Made by a program: the position numbers and the translations under genes. Under the pieces are notes generated by a model, which had not been told where the DNA came from, searched no databases, and was given only the letters and a program-made list of their open reading frames with translations. Shown one piece after another: positions 18,060 to 25,240 of a DNA stretch of 64,000 nt; position 1 is the stretch's first letter; each line of letters opens with the position of its first letter. This stretch comes from Aldehydirespirator sp965116865 (GTDB lineage: Bacteria; Actinomycetota; Acidimicrobiia; Acidimicrobiales; Aldehydirespiratoraceae): contig OZ220727.1 of the NCBI GenBank assembly GCA_965116865.1, forward strand, positions 2,356,001 to 2,420,000. The letters run 5' to 3'.

Positions 18060-19448
18060 TCAGGCCGGGTTGCAGGTCTCGTCGGGCTCCACCGAGGGGA
18101 ACGACTGCACGATCAACTGCGAGCCGTCGGCCTGGATCTCAGCCACGTAGATGGGCTGGGTCAGATGACGGCTGCCGGTGATCGCAATCTCGCCGGTCGG
18201 GGTGGTCAGCGACAGGCCCTCCATGGCGGCCGCCACCGCGGCGGTGTCTGTGGTTCCGGCCGCGTTGGCCGCGGCCGCGTACAGCAGCGCGGCGTCGTAG
18301 ATGTGGGAGCTGAACGTCATGTGGGGCGGCGCATCGGCTCCGAAGCGCTCCAAGTATCGGCTGACGAACTCATTGTTGAGGGCGCTGTCCACTTCCTTGA
18401 AGTAGCCCAGCGTGACCCGCATACCTGCGGTTACCGCCGGACCCATGGCCCCCAGCACGTTCTCCTCGTAGATGTTGGCGAGACGCGGGATGGCGTCCTG
18501 GCCGATGCCGAAGTCCACCGCCTGGGTCTCGAAGGCGATGGCATCGCCGCCGACGAGCGCGGGGAAGATCAGGTCGGCGCCCGATCCCGCGATGATCTGG
18601 GCCACCGACGAGAAGTCCTGGGTGCCCAGCGGGACGTACTCCTCGCCGACCACCTCGCCGCCGGCGGCCTCGATGTACTGCCGGGCCAGCTCGAAACTGC
18701 GGCGGGGCCACACGTAGTCGTTGCCCAGCAGGAACCAGGTCTGACCGCCCGTCTGCTCCATCATCCACGGGATCACCGGCGCCAGCTGCTGGCTGGGCAC
18801 CTCGCCGGTGTTGAACATCACCGACGAGCACTCGCCGCCCTCGTACAGGGCCGTATAGATGTAGAGCACATCGGCGTCCTCCGCGAGGGGCTTGGCGGCC
18901 TGGCGTGTGGCGCTGGAATGCGTGCCGAGGACCACGTCGACGCTGTCGGAGTCGATCAGTTGCTCCATGGCCTGCCGGCCGACGGCCGGATCGGTGGCGT
19001 CGTCGGCCAGGTAGGTCTCAACAGGCCGGCCGTTGATGCCTCCAGCCGCGTTGATGTCCTCCTCGATGAACTCCGCGATGTTGGCTGTCGGGGGCCCGAA
19101 CAAGCCCGCCGGTCCGCTGTTGGAGAACAGGATCCCGATGCGCACCGGCTCTCCCGAGGGCTCGGCCTGCTCCAGCGGCTCCGGCTCGGCGGGCGCCTCG
19201 GTGCTCTCAGGCTCAGGCGCCTCGGTCGTCTCCGGCTCATCGGGCGCCTCGGTGGTCTCAGGCTCGGGCATCTCCTCCGAGTCGTCCGGTTCGGCGACGT
19301 CCGTGTCGGCCGCGGCCGGCTCAGAAGGAGTAGCCGGGGTCGCCTCGTCGTCATCCCCGCAGGCCGCGGCGATCAGAGCAAGGAGCGCGACGAACGCGGC
19401 CACAAACCACAAGCGAGACCGCGAGCGGGAGTCCGATACTGTTCTCAT
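18060..19448 (-). CDS. Amide/urea-type ABC importer substrate-binding lipoprotein
   Basis: 462 residues. An N-terminal signal peptide ends in lipobox LIAAAC, so it is a lipid-anchored extracytoplasmic receptor. An acidic, Pro/Glu/Thr-rich spacer (residues ~35-98) with repeats of TTEAP/ESTEAP type follows, then a type I periplasmic-binding fold of the UrtA/AmiC/FmdD group (IGILFSNSGPAGLFG, ADDATDP, GTHSSAT, GNDYVWPR). It resembles the receptor-like part of the regulator at 20637-22076, implying a shared ligand, probably a short amide or urea given the amidase in the operon (inference). AGGAGGG is placed 7 bases before the ATG. Confidence 0.88.
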   Translation of the reverse strand: MRTVSDSRSRSRLWFVAAFVALLALIAAACGDDDEATPATPSEPAAADTDVAEPDDSEEMPEPETTEAPDEPETTEAPEPESTEAPAEPEPLEQAEPSGEPVRIGILFSNSGPAGLFGPPTANIAEFIEEDINAAGGINGRPVETYLADDATDPAVGRQAMEQLIDSDSVDVVLGTHSSATRQAAKPLAEDADVLYIYTALYEGGECSSVMFNTGEVPSQQLAPVIPWMMEQTGGQTWFLLGNDYVWPRRSFELARQYIEAAGGEVVGEEYVPLGTQDFSSVAQIIAGSGADLIFPALVGGDAIAFETQAVDFGIGQDAIPRLANIYEENVLGAMGPAVTAGMRVTLGYFKEVDSALNNEFVSRYLERFGADAPPHMTFSSHIYDAALLYAAAANAAGTTDTAAVAAAMEGLSLTTPTGEIAITGSRHLTQPIYVAEIQADGSQLIVQSFPSVEPDETCNPA

Positions 19449-19462
19449 GACAAAGCCCTCCT

Positions 19463-19483
19463 ATATGTGAGCAGTTATTGACA
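19463..19483 (-). promoter_or_regulatory. Putative ArsR-type operator upstream of the importer operon
   Basis: Read on the minus strand, TGTCAATA, two bases, TGC, one base, CACATAT lies immediately upstream of the ribosome site of the receptor gene. The same arrangement occurs at 22469-22489 upstream of arsR. An 11-bp imperfect palindrome (GACATATTGTC, 19480-19490) overlaps it. Shared occurrence suggests one regulator for both promoters (inference). Confidence 0.5.
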
Positions 19484-19691
19484 TATTGTCGGATAGGAGG
19501 GGCGCTGTCAAGTCCCGGAGGGTCGCTGCCAGACAGGAACTCGCCTTCAAGCAAGGCAAGATGCTCGAACCGCTAGGGAGACAGGGCAAGTGCTGAACTG
19601 CGGTTCGGACGCTTACGCGGCAACGGGGCGCGACGATGACTGTCACACCCCCGTAGCATCCTTGTGACAACATCTGTTGGAAAAAATGGCG

Positions 19692-19720
19692 TTGACTCTC
19701 GAGTTATCGCGCCGAGTTAT
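19692..19720 (+). promoter_or_regulatory. Possible promoter with a 13-bp tandem duplication
   Basis: TTGACT at 19692-19697 is followed after 17 bases by AGTTAT at 19715-19720, near-consensus spacing for a vegetative promoter but a weak -10. The spacer contains the first copy of a 13-bp tandem duplication (GAGTTATCGCGCC at 19701-19713 and 19714-19726). It would drive the two-gene pair beginning at 19748. The rest of 19499-19691 shows nothing recognisable. Confidence 0.3.
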
Positions 19721-19747
19721 CGCGCCGAACCGGGCAAGGTGACAGCA

Positions 19748-19948
19748 ATGGGCGACAGCTACTCCGACATCGAGATCGAGGTTCTGGACGACGTTGGCGT
19801 CCGCGAGGCCATCGACAACGCCCTCGCGCTAGCCGGGTGTAGCTGGGAGGAGTTGCAGGAGCAGGCGAGAGTCGGGCGATTCTCAACTGAAATCGCTCGG
19901 AGGACCTGGTTCGTGGTGTCGTCCCTTGTCGAACCGTCGGCGGCCTGA
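19748..19948 (+). CDS. Small acidic protein of unknown function
   Basis: 66 residues from the ATG at 19748 (MGDSYSDIEIEVLDD). It is acidic and probably mostly helical, with a central DNALALAGCSWEELQEQAR segment. It overlaps the next gene by 23 bases. The small-then-larger overlapping arrangement is like an antitoxin-toxin pair, but I recognise no family, so that is only a possibility. Confidence 0.5.
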   Translation: MGDSYSDIEIEVLDDVGVREAIDNALALAGCSWEELQEQARVGRFSTEIARRTWFVVSSLVEPSAA

Positions 19949-20612
19949 CCTTCAACGTCAGGCCCGGGAGTTCGCAGGCGAGATCTCCACGGCTCTGAAC
20001 GGCACCGTCACTGACGGTGTCCGCCTCTCGATCTTCATGAACGCGAGTGGTCGAGCTGTGATCGGCTACAGAGCCAGCAAGAAGAGGCCGCTGGGCGAGC
20101 CCATCACGCTCACAACCTCGCGCGCGCCGGGACAGCTGTGCCTGGACGTGCTGCACCCCCTCGATCTGAACGAATCCGGCCAATTTCTGACCACCAACAA
20201 GAGCACCTACACCCTCAAGGAGATCGGCACAGGCGAACCAATCGTGACCTACGACTACACGAGGGACCCGCCGAACGAGTACCCCGCGGCCCACTTTCAC
20301 CTTCACGGCGAGTCCGACGTCATCCGGGGCATGCTGCAACGCTGTGAGCGCGGGTCCGACAAGCCCTCCGACCTTCACTTCCCAGTGGGCGGGCGAAGGT
20401 TCCGTCCGAGTCTGGAAGACCTGATCGAGTTCTGCGTCCTCGAACGTCTGGTGACACCCCGCGGAGGTTGGCAAGAGGCGTTGGACCAGTCGAGAGAGCG
20501 CTATCGAGAACGCCAACTACAGGCTGCCGTTCGCCGCTATCAGACTCAGGCTGCTGAAGTCCTCGAGCGCGAGGGCTGGAAGGTGTCAAAGCCCGTCGAA
20601 TCGAACTCGTAA
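19926..20612 (+). CDS. Uncharacterised protein with HFHLHG motif
   Basis: 228 residues starting with TTG at 19926 inside the upstream gene; no ATG or GTG is available before codon ~38, so the unusual start and the overlap imply translational coupling. A His-rich HFHLHGES lies near residue 122 and a Glu/Gln/Arg-rich helix (RERYRERQLQAAVRRYQ) near 195. I do not recognise the family. The gene ends 24 bp before the convergent regulator gene. Confidence 0.6.
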   Translation: MSNRRRPDLQRQAREFAGEISTALNGTVTDGVRLSIFMNASGRAVIGYRASKKRPLGEPITLTTSRAPGQLCLDVLHPLDLNESGQFLTTNKSTYTLKEIGTGEPIVTYDYTRDPPNEYPAAHFHLHGESDVIRGMLQRCERGSDKPSDLHFPVGGRRFRPSLEDLIEFCVLERLVTPRGGWQEALDQSRERYRERQLQAAVRRYQTQAAEVLEREGWKVSKPVESNS

Positions 20613-20636
20613 CGCCGTCGAGTTCGGTGAGACGAA

Positions 20637-22076
20637 CTAGGAGGCTCGGGTGGCGGCGGGGAGTTCGTCCAGGACCCGTACGCCGGAACGGGTCGCTTCG
20701 CCCAGCAGCAGCGACTTGAGGGAGCCGCCCCGGGCGCAGCGCCGGGGACCGTCGAACCTGGATCTGCGCAGGCCGCTCAACAGTGCGGTCGGCTCCACGC
20801 CCCCGCCGGCCCGGCAGGAGCGGGCCCAGGTGTGGATCGCTTCGTACACGCCCTCCGCGGCGGCCGAGACCGGTGGGGAGCACGACCCGAACCGGTCCGA
20901 GTAGCGCCGGAGGAACTCGCGGTTCTCCGAGGTGTCGAGCGCGACGAAGTAGCCCAGCGCATTCCAGGTGCCCTCACCGGACTCGCCGAGATGCTCGACC
21001 ACGGCGTCGTCCATGAGCGGGGCGAACGTCCGGATGCTGTCTCTGAGGCCGTATGCCGCGAAGTCGCGCTGGAAGCCGACATGGTCCTGGCCGACGAAGC
21101 TCGACACCACATGGTCGGCGCCGCTCCGCTGGATGGCGGCCAGCAGCGGTTCGAAGTTCTGCGATCCCAGCGGCAGGTAGCCCTCCCCGGCGACGTGGCC
21201 GTCCATGCGCTCGATGACGGCCCTCGCCGTCGCGCCGACCGCTCGGGGCCACGAGTAGTCGTTGCCGGCCAGGAACCAGCGCGACCCGCCCGTCTGTGCA
21301 GCCATGCGCGGCAGGGCCCGGTGGAGCTGGTCCATCGGCGTCTCGCCGAAACGGACGAGCAGCGGATGTTCTGCGGTCGGCTCACTCGTCGGCGTGTAGA
21401 GGTAGGGGATGCCCTCCGCTAGCGCCATGGGGGCGGTGACCGCGTAAGTGGCCGAGGAGTGCATCCCGATCACGGCGGCCAGACCCGGTGTGCGGGACAG
21501 GCGGCGCATGGCGATCGCGCCCACGCCCGGGTCGGTGGCGTCATCGGCCACGACCAGCCTGACGGCCCGGCCCATCACACCACCGTCGGCGTTGATCTCC
21601 TCGACCGCGAGCTGCGCGCAGTTCGCAGTGGAGCGGCCCAGGATCCCCGCTGGGCCCGACAGGGAGATCAGGAGTCCCAGGGGCACCTCCCACCATCCCG
21701 TCTCGTAGCCGCCGAGCAGCCCCAACTCGGCGCCGAGGCGAGCCACCTCGAGGTGATCGATCGTCACACGGACCCGCAGCCGCGTGCCTCCGCTGTCCAA
21801 CGGGTCGAAGCGGCAGACGACGCGGCCCGCCCAGGGTGTCTCGTGCATCAGGTCGATACGGCGGTTCGGCTGGCACGAGAGCACCCGGGCCGTGCCCGGC
21901 GACCGGGCCAGGCCGCCGAGGGGAAGCGCCAAGCGGACCAGCGCGCCGGGTGTGAGCAGGGGCGCCTCCGACCCGAACAGCCACCCGACGGCCCCGTCGC
22001 CCTGTCCGAAGAGTGCGAACAGCTCGCTGGGGCACGCCTCCAGCCGCAGTTCGTTGTTCAGGACGAGCTCACCCAT
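20637..22076 (-). CDS. SRPBCC domain fused to an AmiC-like ligand-binding domain (putative amide sensor)
   Basis: 479 residues, no signal peptide. Residues 1-125 look like an SRPBCC/AHSA1-type helix-grip domain (starts VLNNELRLEACPSELFALFG; later RVTIDHLEVARLG). Residues ~133-470 form a type I binding-protein fold like AmiC/UrtA (LISLSGPAGILG, ADDATDP, GMHSSAT, GNDYSWPR, PLGSQNF), matching the importer receptor motif by motif. ArsR-SRPBCC pairs are common, and here the SRPBCC partner carries a cytoplasmic receptor. In Pseudomonas, AmiC is a cytoplasmic amide sensor controlling amidase expression. By analogy this is probably an intracellular amide sensor (inference). Confidence 0.75.
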   Translation of the reverse strand: MGELVLNNELRLEACPSELFALFGQGDGAVGWLFGSEAPLLTPGALVRLALPLGGLARSPGTARVLSCQPNRRIDLMHETPWAGRVVCRFDPLDSGGTRLRVRVTIDHLEVARLGAELGLLGGYETGWWEVPLGLLISLSGPAGILGRSTANCAQLAVEEINADGGVMGRAVRLVVADDATDPGVGAIAMRRLSRTPGLAAVIGMHSSATYAVTAPMALAEGIPYLYTPTSEPTAEHPLLVRFGETPMDQLHRALPRMAAQTGGSRWFLAGNDYSWPRAVGATARAVIERMDGHVAGEGYLPLGSQNFEPLLAAIQRSGADHVVSSFVGQDHVGFQRDFAAYGLRDSIRTFAPLMDDAVVEHLGESGEGTWNALGYFVALDTSENREFLRRYSDRFGSCSPPVSAAAEGVYEAIHTWARSCRAGGGVEPTALLSGLRRSRFDGPRRCARGGSLKSLLLGEATRSGVRVLDELPAATRAS

Positions 22077-22086
22077 GGGACCGCGG

Positions 22087-22449
22087 CTAGGCGCTGCGCT
22101 CTTCGACCCGGCCGACCGGGACGTCCTCCGATGCAGAGGCGTCCTGCACGGCCGACGCGAGCTGCTCCAAGGAGTTCTGGTACACGGAGGTCAGGAAGGC
22201 CACCACCGCGTCGGCCGGGGTGGAGGTGACCGAGTAGTGCCGGAACCGGCCGTCGCGCCGTTCCGCCACGAGCCCGGCCAAACGCAGGATTCGCAGGTGC
22301 GACGAGACCGCGGTGCGTCCCAGCGAATCGAAGTGCGCCGCAATCTCGCCTGCGGTCAATTCCTCGTGCTCGCCGATCAGGCTGAGGATGGCCCTTCGGG
22401 TGGGATCGGCAAGAGTTGAGAAGATGGCGTCACTGTCGGAGGGGGCCAT
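22087..22449 (-). CDS. ArsR/SmtB-family transcriptional regulator
   Basis: 120 residues. A winged-helix DNA-binding domain (FSTLADPTRRAILSLIGE, then TAGEIAAHF, TAVSSHLRILRLAGLV, RRDGRFRHYSV) of the ArsR type that usually accompanies SRPBCC proteins. No cysteine metal-binding motif is present, so it is not a classical metal sensor. AGGAGG lies 4 bases before the ATG. It is followed after 10 bp by the SRPBCC-receptor fusion. It likely represses itself and the importer operon through the shared motif (inference). Confidence 0.85.
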   Translation of the reverse strand: MAPSDSDAIFSTLADPTRRAILSLIGEHEELTAGEIAAHFDSLGRTAVSSHLRILRLAGLVAERRDGRFRHYSVTSTPADAVVAFLTSVYQNSLEQLASAVQDASASEDVPVGRVEERSA

Positions 22450-22468
22450 CGCGCCTCCTGTGTCTGTT

Positions 22469-22489
22469 TGTCAATATTTGCGCACATAT
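22469..22489 (+). promoter_or_regulatory. Putative operator upstream of arsR
   Basis: Contains ATATTTGCGCACATAT, a 16-bp near-palindrome (ATAT, one base, TGCGCA, one base, ATAT) preceded by TGTCA. It shares TGTCAATA, two bases, TGC, one base, CACATAT with the importer promoter at 19463-19483. It sits 20 bases upstream of the arsR ATG, a usual autoregulatory position. Confidence 0.5.
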
Positions 22490-22556
22490 GATGCCACACC
22501 CGGCGGTCGTCTGTCCCTTCTAGGCGAGGTGGCACCCGACCGGTAGCGTTCCTCCG

Positions 22557-23135
22557 GTGGGACGCCGGATCGTCGTGGTCGACAACTACGACTCGTTCGT
22601 CTACATCCTGGTCCAGTACCTGGGAGAGCTCGGATCTGAGCCGCTGGTGTACCGACACGACGCGGTCACGGCCACCGAGGTCCGCGACCTCAACCCCGAC
22701 GGGATCCTGATCAGTCCCGGGCCGGGCACACCCGACGACGCGGGCGTCAGCAACGACCTGCTGGCCACGCTGAGCGGCGAGGTGCCCATCCTCGGGGTGT
22801 GCCTGGGGATGCAGTGCATCGGCCAGGCGTTCGGGGGGACCGTGATCCGGGCTCCGGAGGTGATGCACGGCAAGACGTCGGTCATCGAACACGGCTCCTC
22901 AGGGGTGTTCGAGGGTCTGCCCAACCCCTTCACCGCAACCCGTTACCACTCGTTGATCGTCGAGCGGGCGTCGATCCCTTCCGTCTTGGAGGTCACCGCC
23001 ACCTGCGATCAGGGCCTGGTGATGGGTCTGCGCCATCGGCACCACCCGACCGAGGGGGTGCAGTTCCATCCCGAGTCGGTGCTCACCGACGCGGGCCGGG
23101 ACCTGCTCGACAACTTCCTGGCCCGCTGCCGCTAG
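22557..23135 (+). CDS. pabA: Glutamine amidotransferase, anthranilate/aminodeoxychorismate synthase component II
   Basis: 192 residues, class I glutamine amidotransferase. Catalytic Cys lies in GVCLGMQC, the His-Glu pair in VQFHPESV, and the N-terminal motif is VVDNYDSFVYILVQYL. It supplies ammonia for anthranilate or 4-amino-4-deoxychorismate synthesis; no trpE/pabB is adjacent, so trpG versus pabA is undecided. In mycobacteria this gene adjoins pknB, as here. GTG start. Confidence 0.88.
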   Translation: MGRRIVVVDNYDSFVYILVQYLGELGSEPLVYRHDAVTATEVRDLNPDGILISPGPGTPDDAGVSNDLLATLSGEVPILGVCLGMQCIGQAFGGTVIRAPEVMHGKTSVIEHGSSGVFEGLPNPFTATRYHSLIVERASIPSVLEVTATCDQGLVMGLRHRHHPTEGVQFHPESVLTDAGRDLLDNFLARCR

Positions 23136-23199
23136 CGGAAATCAGGACGCGGCGGCAGCGTCTTCTTCGCCTTGGCCGGCGCCGGTCTGGTCGAGGCCT

Positions 23200-23407
23200 G
23201 ACGATCGGCGCCAAGGTCAACGACGAGCGGTCCCGGGAGCTTCTCGACACGGGCGCGTCGCGCATCGCCACCGCCTGCCCGTTCTGCTGCATCATGATGG
23301 ACGACGGGGTGCGGGCGGCCGGCGTGGAGGAGGACGAGGTTCAGGTCGCCGACATCGCCGTACACGTCCTGCAGGCAGTCGAAGCCCGCGACGCGGACCG
23401 CGGCTAG
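23200..23407 (+). pseudogene. Truncated copy of the 3' end of the Fe-S oxidoreductase gene
   Basis: About 190 bp are nearly identical to 12895-13088 (offset 10305; only a few differences, including Tyr to Cys in CPFCYIM), followed by a short divergent tail and a TAG. It encodes only the last CCG-domain piece (GAKVNDERSRELLDTGASRI...) and has no start, so it is a gene remnant or a duplicative transfer. The near-identity suggests a recent event or gene conversion. Confidence 0.85.
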
Positions 23408-23458
23408 TGTCCCGGCCTGGCCGGCGCCTGCGCCGCCCTCCGGCCTCGCGCGATCCGG

Positions 23459-25186
23459 CTACTGGTAGACCGGTTCCATCGCGGCGTACCGGTCGGCAGG
23501 CTGGAAGATTCTGATGTAGTCGAGATGCATGTTGGTGACCGGGTCATCCGAGGACGGGGTACTGAAGCCCCACGCCCGAATCCTTACGTCCGCGGGCATG
23601 TGGCTGACGCCGACTTTCTCCAGCCGCGACGACTCGTCGCCGGGGCGAAACAACTCGAAGAACCTGTCACGCCCCTCACCGGTGACGGTCCTCACGCCAT
23701 CGAAACCCGTCACAACGCCGTTGGAGAGACGAGCACCAGGACTTTCCTGTATCTCTGTCTTCGCATGCGGATAGAGAGTGAAGTCGCTGTGCCAGCCGTC
23801 CACCTTCACATGGGTCTGAAAGCCTCGTGGAGTCCACTCGACACCCTTCGTCACTGTGACCTTGCCGTCTATGCCATCTTCACAGCTGGGATGAGTCCCC
23901 CCGATGCTGTAGGTGGGGAGATTCGATCTGCAATAGTAGACCTGCTTGTTGCTGCGCAGCGGAAGGCTCTCAGCGTTCTTGAAGGTAGTGAACCAGTTGA
24001 AGTACTGATGCCAAATGTCCCTGCGGGAGGATGCCACGTACTCGACGAAGTCCAGCTCGATCTCTGCGTACTTCAGGCTCTTCTCCTTACTCGTGAAGTT
24101 CAAGCCGTAGCGGTCGAACATGTATCGAGTCTCCATGGTTCCGCCCCCGTAAATCGCATAGTTCTTGTAACTGACATTGGGCGGCAGATTGACGGTGTAC
24201 TTGAGTTCCAGGTACCCGTACTTGAAGGCCGTCTTGCCGAAAGTGTTTAACCCCGCTCCACAGACTGAGGTCCTAGAGATGCGATAGTGCCCGTCCTCCA
24301 CGTTCTCGCAAGGCGCCTCGTACTGGCACGGATCTCCCTTGAAGCTCCAGAGGTCGACGCTCAACGTGAGGAAACCGTCCTGACACTCCTCGGAGTCGGC
24401 TGCGTTCTGGTTGCCGTTGAACTCCTCGGCGAACACCAGACTGTAGTTCTCTTTGTCCTGCACCAGCTTCGGCAGGGCGGCGCGCAGTTCCTGACTGGTC
24501 TCGGGCGCGTCGGCCGGGAGCAACTCCCCCAAGAACATGCAGACGTACCTGTCCTCGTTCATCTCGGGATAGTCGCCGCAGTCCGGCCTCCGACGAGGCG
24601 AAGCGACTCTGGACTGCTTGTAGATCTTCTGACCTGAACCGTCCTCAGCCTCCGCCGACAGTTCCGCCACCCAGGCGGGAACATCGTTGAGATAGGCAAC
24701 CCAGCCGCCCCAGCCGGGGTCGTACAGATACAGCTCGCCGGTGTCCTCGACCACCCTCAACTCCACATCGAGACAATCCGACTCCGAATAGCAAGGCTCC
24801 CGAAACGGATGGCCCGCGGCATCCTCCACCGCGAACAGCACACCCGAAACCTCGTCGTTCTCGTCCATCACAACGGCCCTGTCCAAGTACAGATCGTCGC
24901 GCGCCGCGCCGTAATTCTTGTCGGCAAACTTCCCCCATACCCGGATCCTGGGCCGCATCGGGTACTCGTCCTCAACAAACCGCAAAGCCGGCAGCTGCCG
25001 GTCGACGACACCCCGCGGACCCTCGTAAGCGGACGGTCCGACGTCGGCAACCGCGGCCCCCGCCCCGTCTGGATCGAAAGCCGCGGCCGACGCACCCGAA
25101 GCCGTCAAAGCCACGACGCAGGCGAGCACCGCCCAACAGCGAAACTTGAGGCGCCTAGGCGGTGTCATTCCCGCCGAGGGGTTCAT
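23459..25186 (-). CDS. Secreted GH16-like beta-glucanase/lectin-fold protein
   Basis: About 575 residues. The N-terminus has a basic then hydrophobic signal peptide (RRLKFRCWAVLACVVALTAS) with an AxA-type site. After a ~250-residue acidic, Cys-containing region comes a GH16 jelly roll: YSLVFAEEFNG, YGYLELKY, the catalytic pattern ELDFVE near residue 372 (family form E-x-D-x-x-E), and the C-terminal MHLDYIRIFQ. It probably cleaves or binds an extracellular beta-glucan; the substrate is unknown. I chose the ATG at 25186 because it overlaps the preceding mini-ORF stop as ATGA; 25168 is an alternative. It follows pknB in one transcription direction. Confidence 0.75.
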   Translation of the reverse strand: MNPSAGMTPPRRLKFRCWAVLACVVALTASGASAAAFDPDGAGAAVADVGPSAYEGPRGVVDRQLPALRFVEDEYPMRPRIRVWGKFADKNYGAARDDLYLDRAVVMDENDEVSGVLFAVEDAAGHPFREPCYSESDCLDVELRVVEDTGELYLYDPGWGGWVAYLNDVPAWVAELSAEAEDGSGQKIYKQSRVASPRRRPDCGDYPEMNEDRYVCMFLGELLPADAPETSQELRAALPKLVQDKENYSLVFAEEFNGNQNAADSEECQDGFLTLSVDLWSFKGDPCQYEAPCENVEDGHYRISRTSVCGAGLNTFGKTAFKYGYLELKYTVNLPPNVSYKNYAIYGGGTMETRYMFDRYGLNFTSKEKSLKYAEIELDFVEYVASSRRDIWHQYFNWFTTFKNAESLPLRSNKQVYYCRSNLPTYSIGGTHPSCEDGIDGKVTVTKGVEWTPRGFQTHVKVDGWHSDFTLYPHAKTEIQESPGARLSNGVVTGFDGVRTVTGEGRDRFFELFRPGDESSRLEKVGVSHMPADVRIRAWGFSTPSSDDPVTNMHLDYIRIFQPADRYAAMEPVYQ

Positions 25187-25240
25187 CCCGATACCGCCCA
25201 GCAGCGAAACTTGAGGCGCCTGGGCGGTGTCATTCCCGCC
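25128..25240. repeat. Tandem duplication (period 65 bp) at the pknB-GH16 junction
   Basis: The copies 25128-25175 and 25193-25240 differ at two positions. Each contains the ATG and first ~15 codons of the GH16 reading frame. Because 65 is not a multiple of 3, the outer copy reads in another frame and stops exactly at the next start. Confidence 0.9.
25183..25233 (-). CDS. 16-residue bridge ORF between pknB and the GH16 gene
   Basis: The ATG at 25233 overlaps the pknB stop (ATGA) and the stop at 25183 overlaps the GH16 ATG at 25186 (ATGA). Its product (MTPPRRLKFRCWAVSG) is a frame-shifted copy of the GH16 signal-peptide start, created by the 65-bp tandem duplication listed separately. Translation is unproven. 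Confidence 0.5.
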   Translation of the reverse strand: MTPPRRLKFRCWAVSG

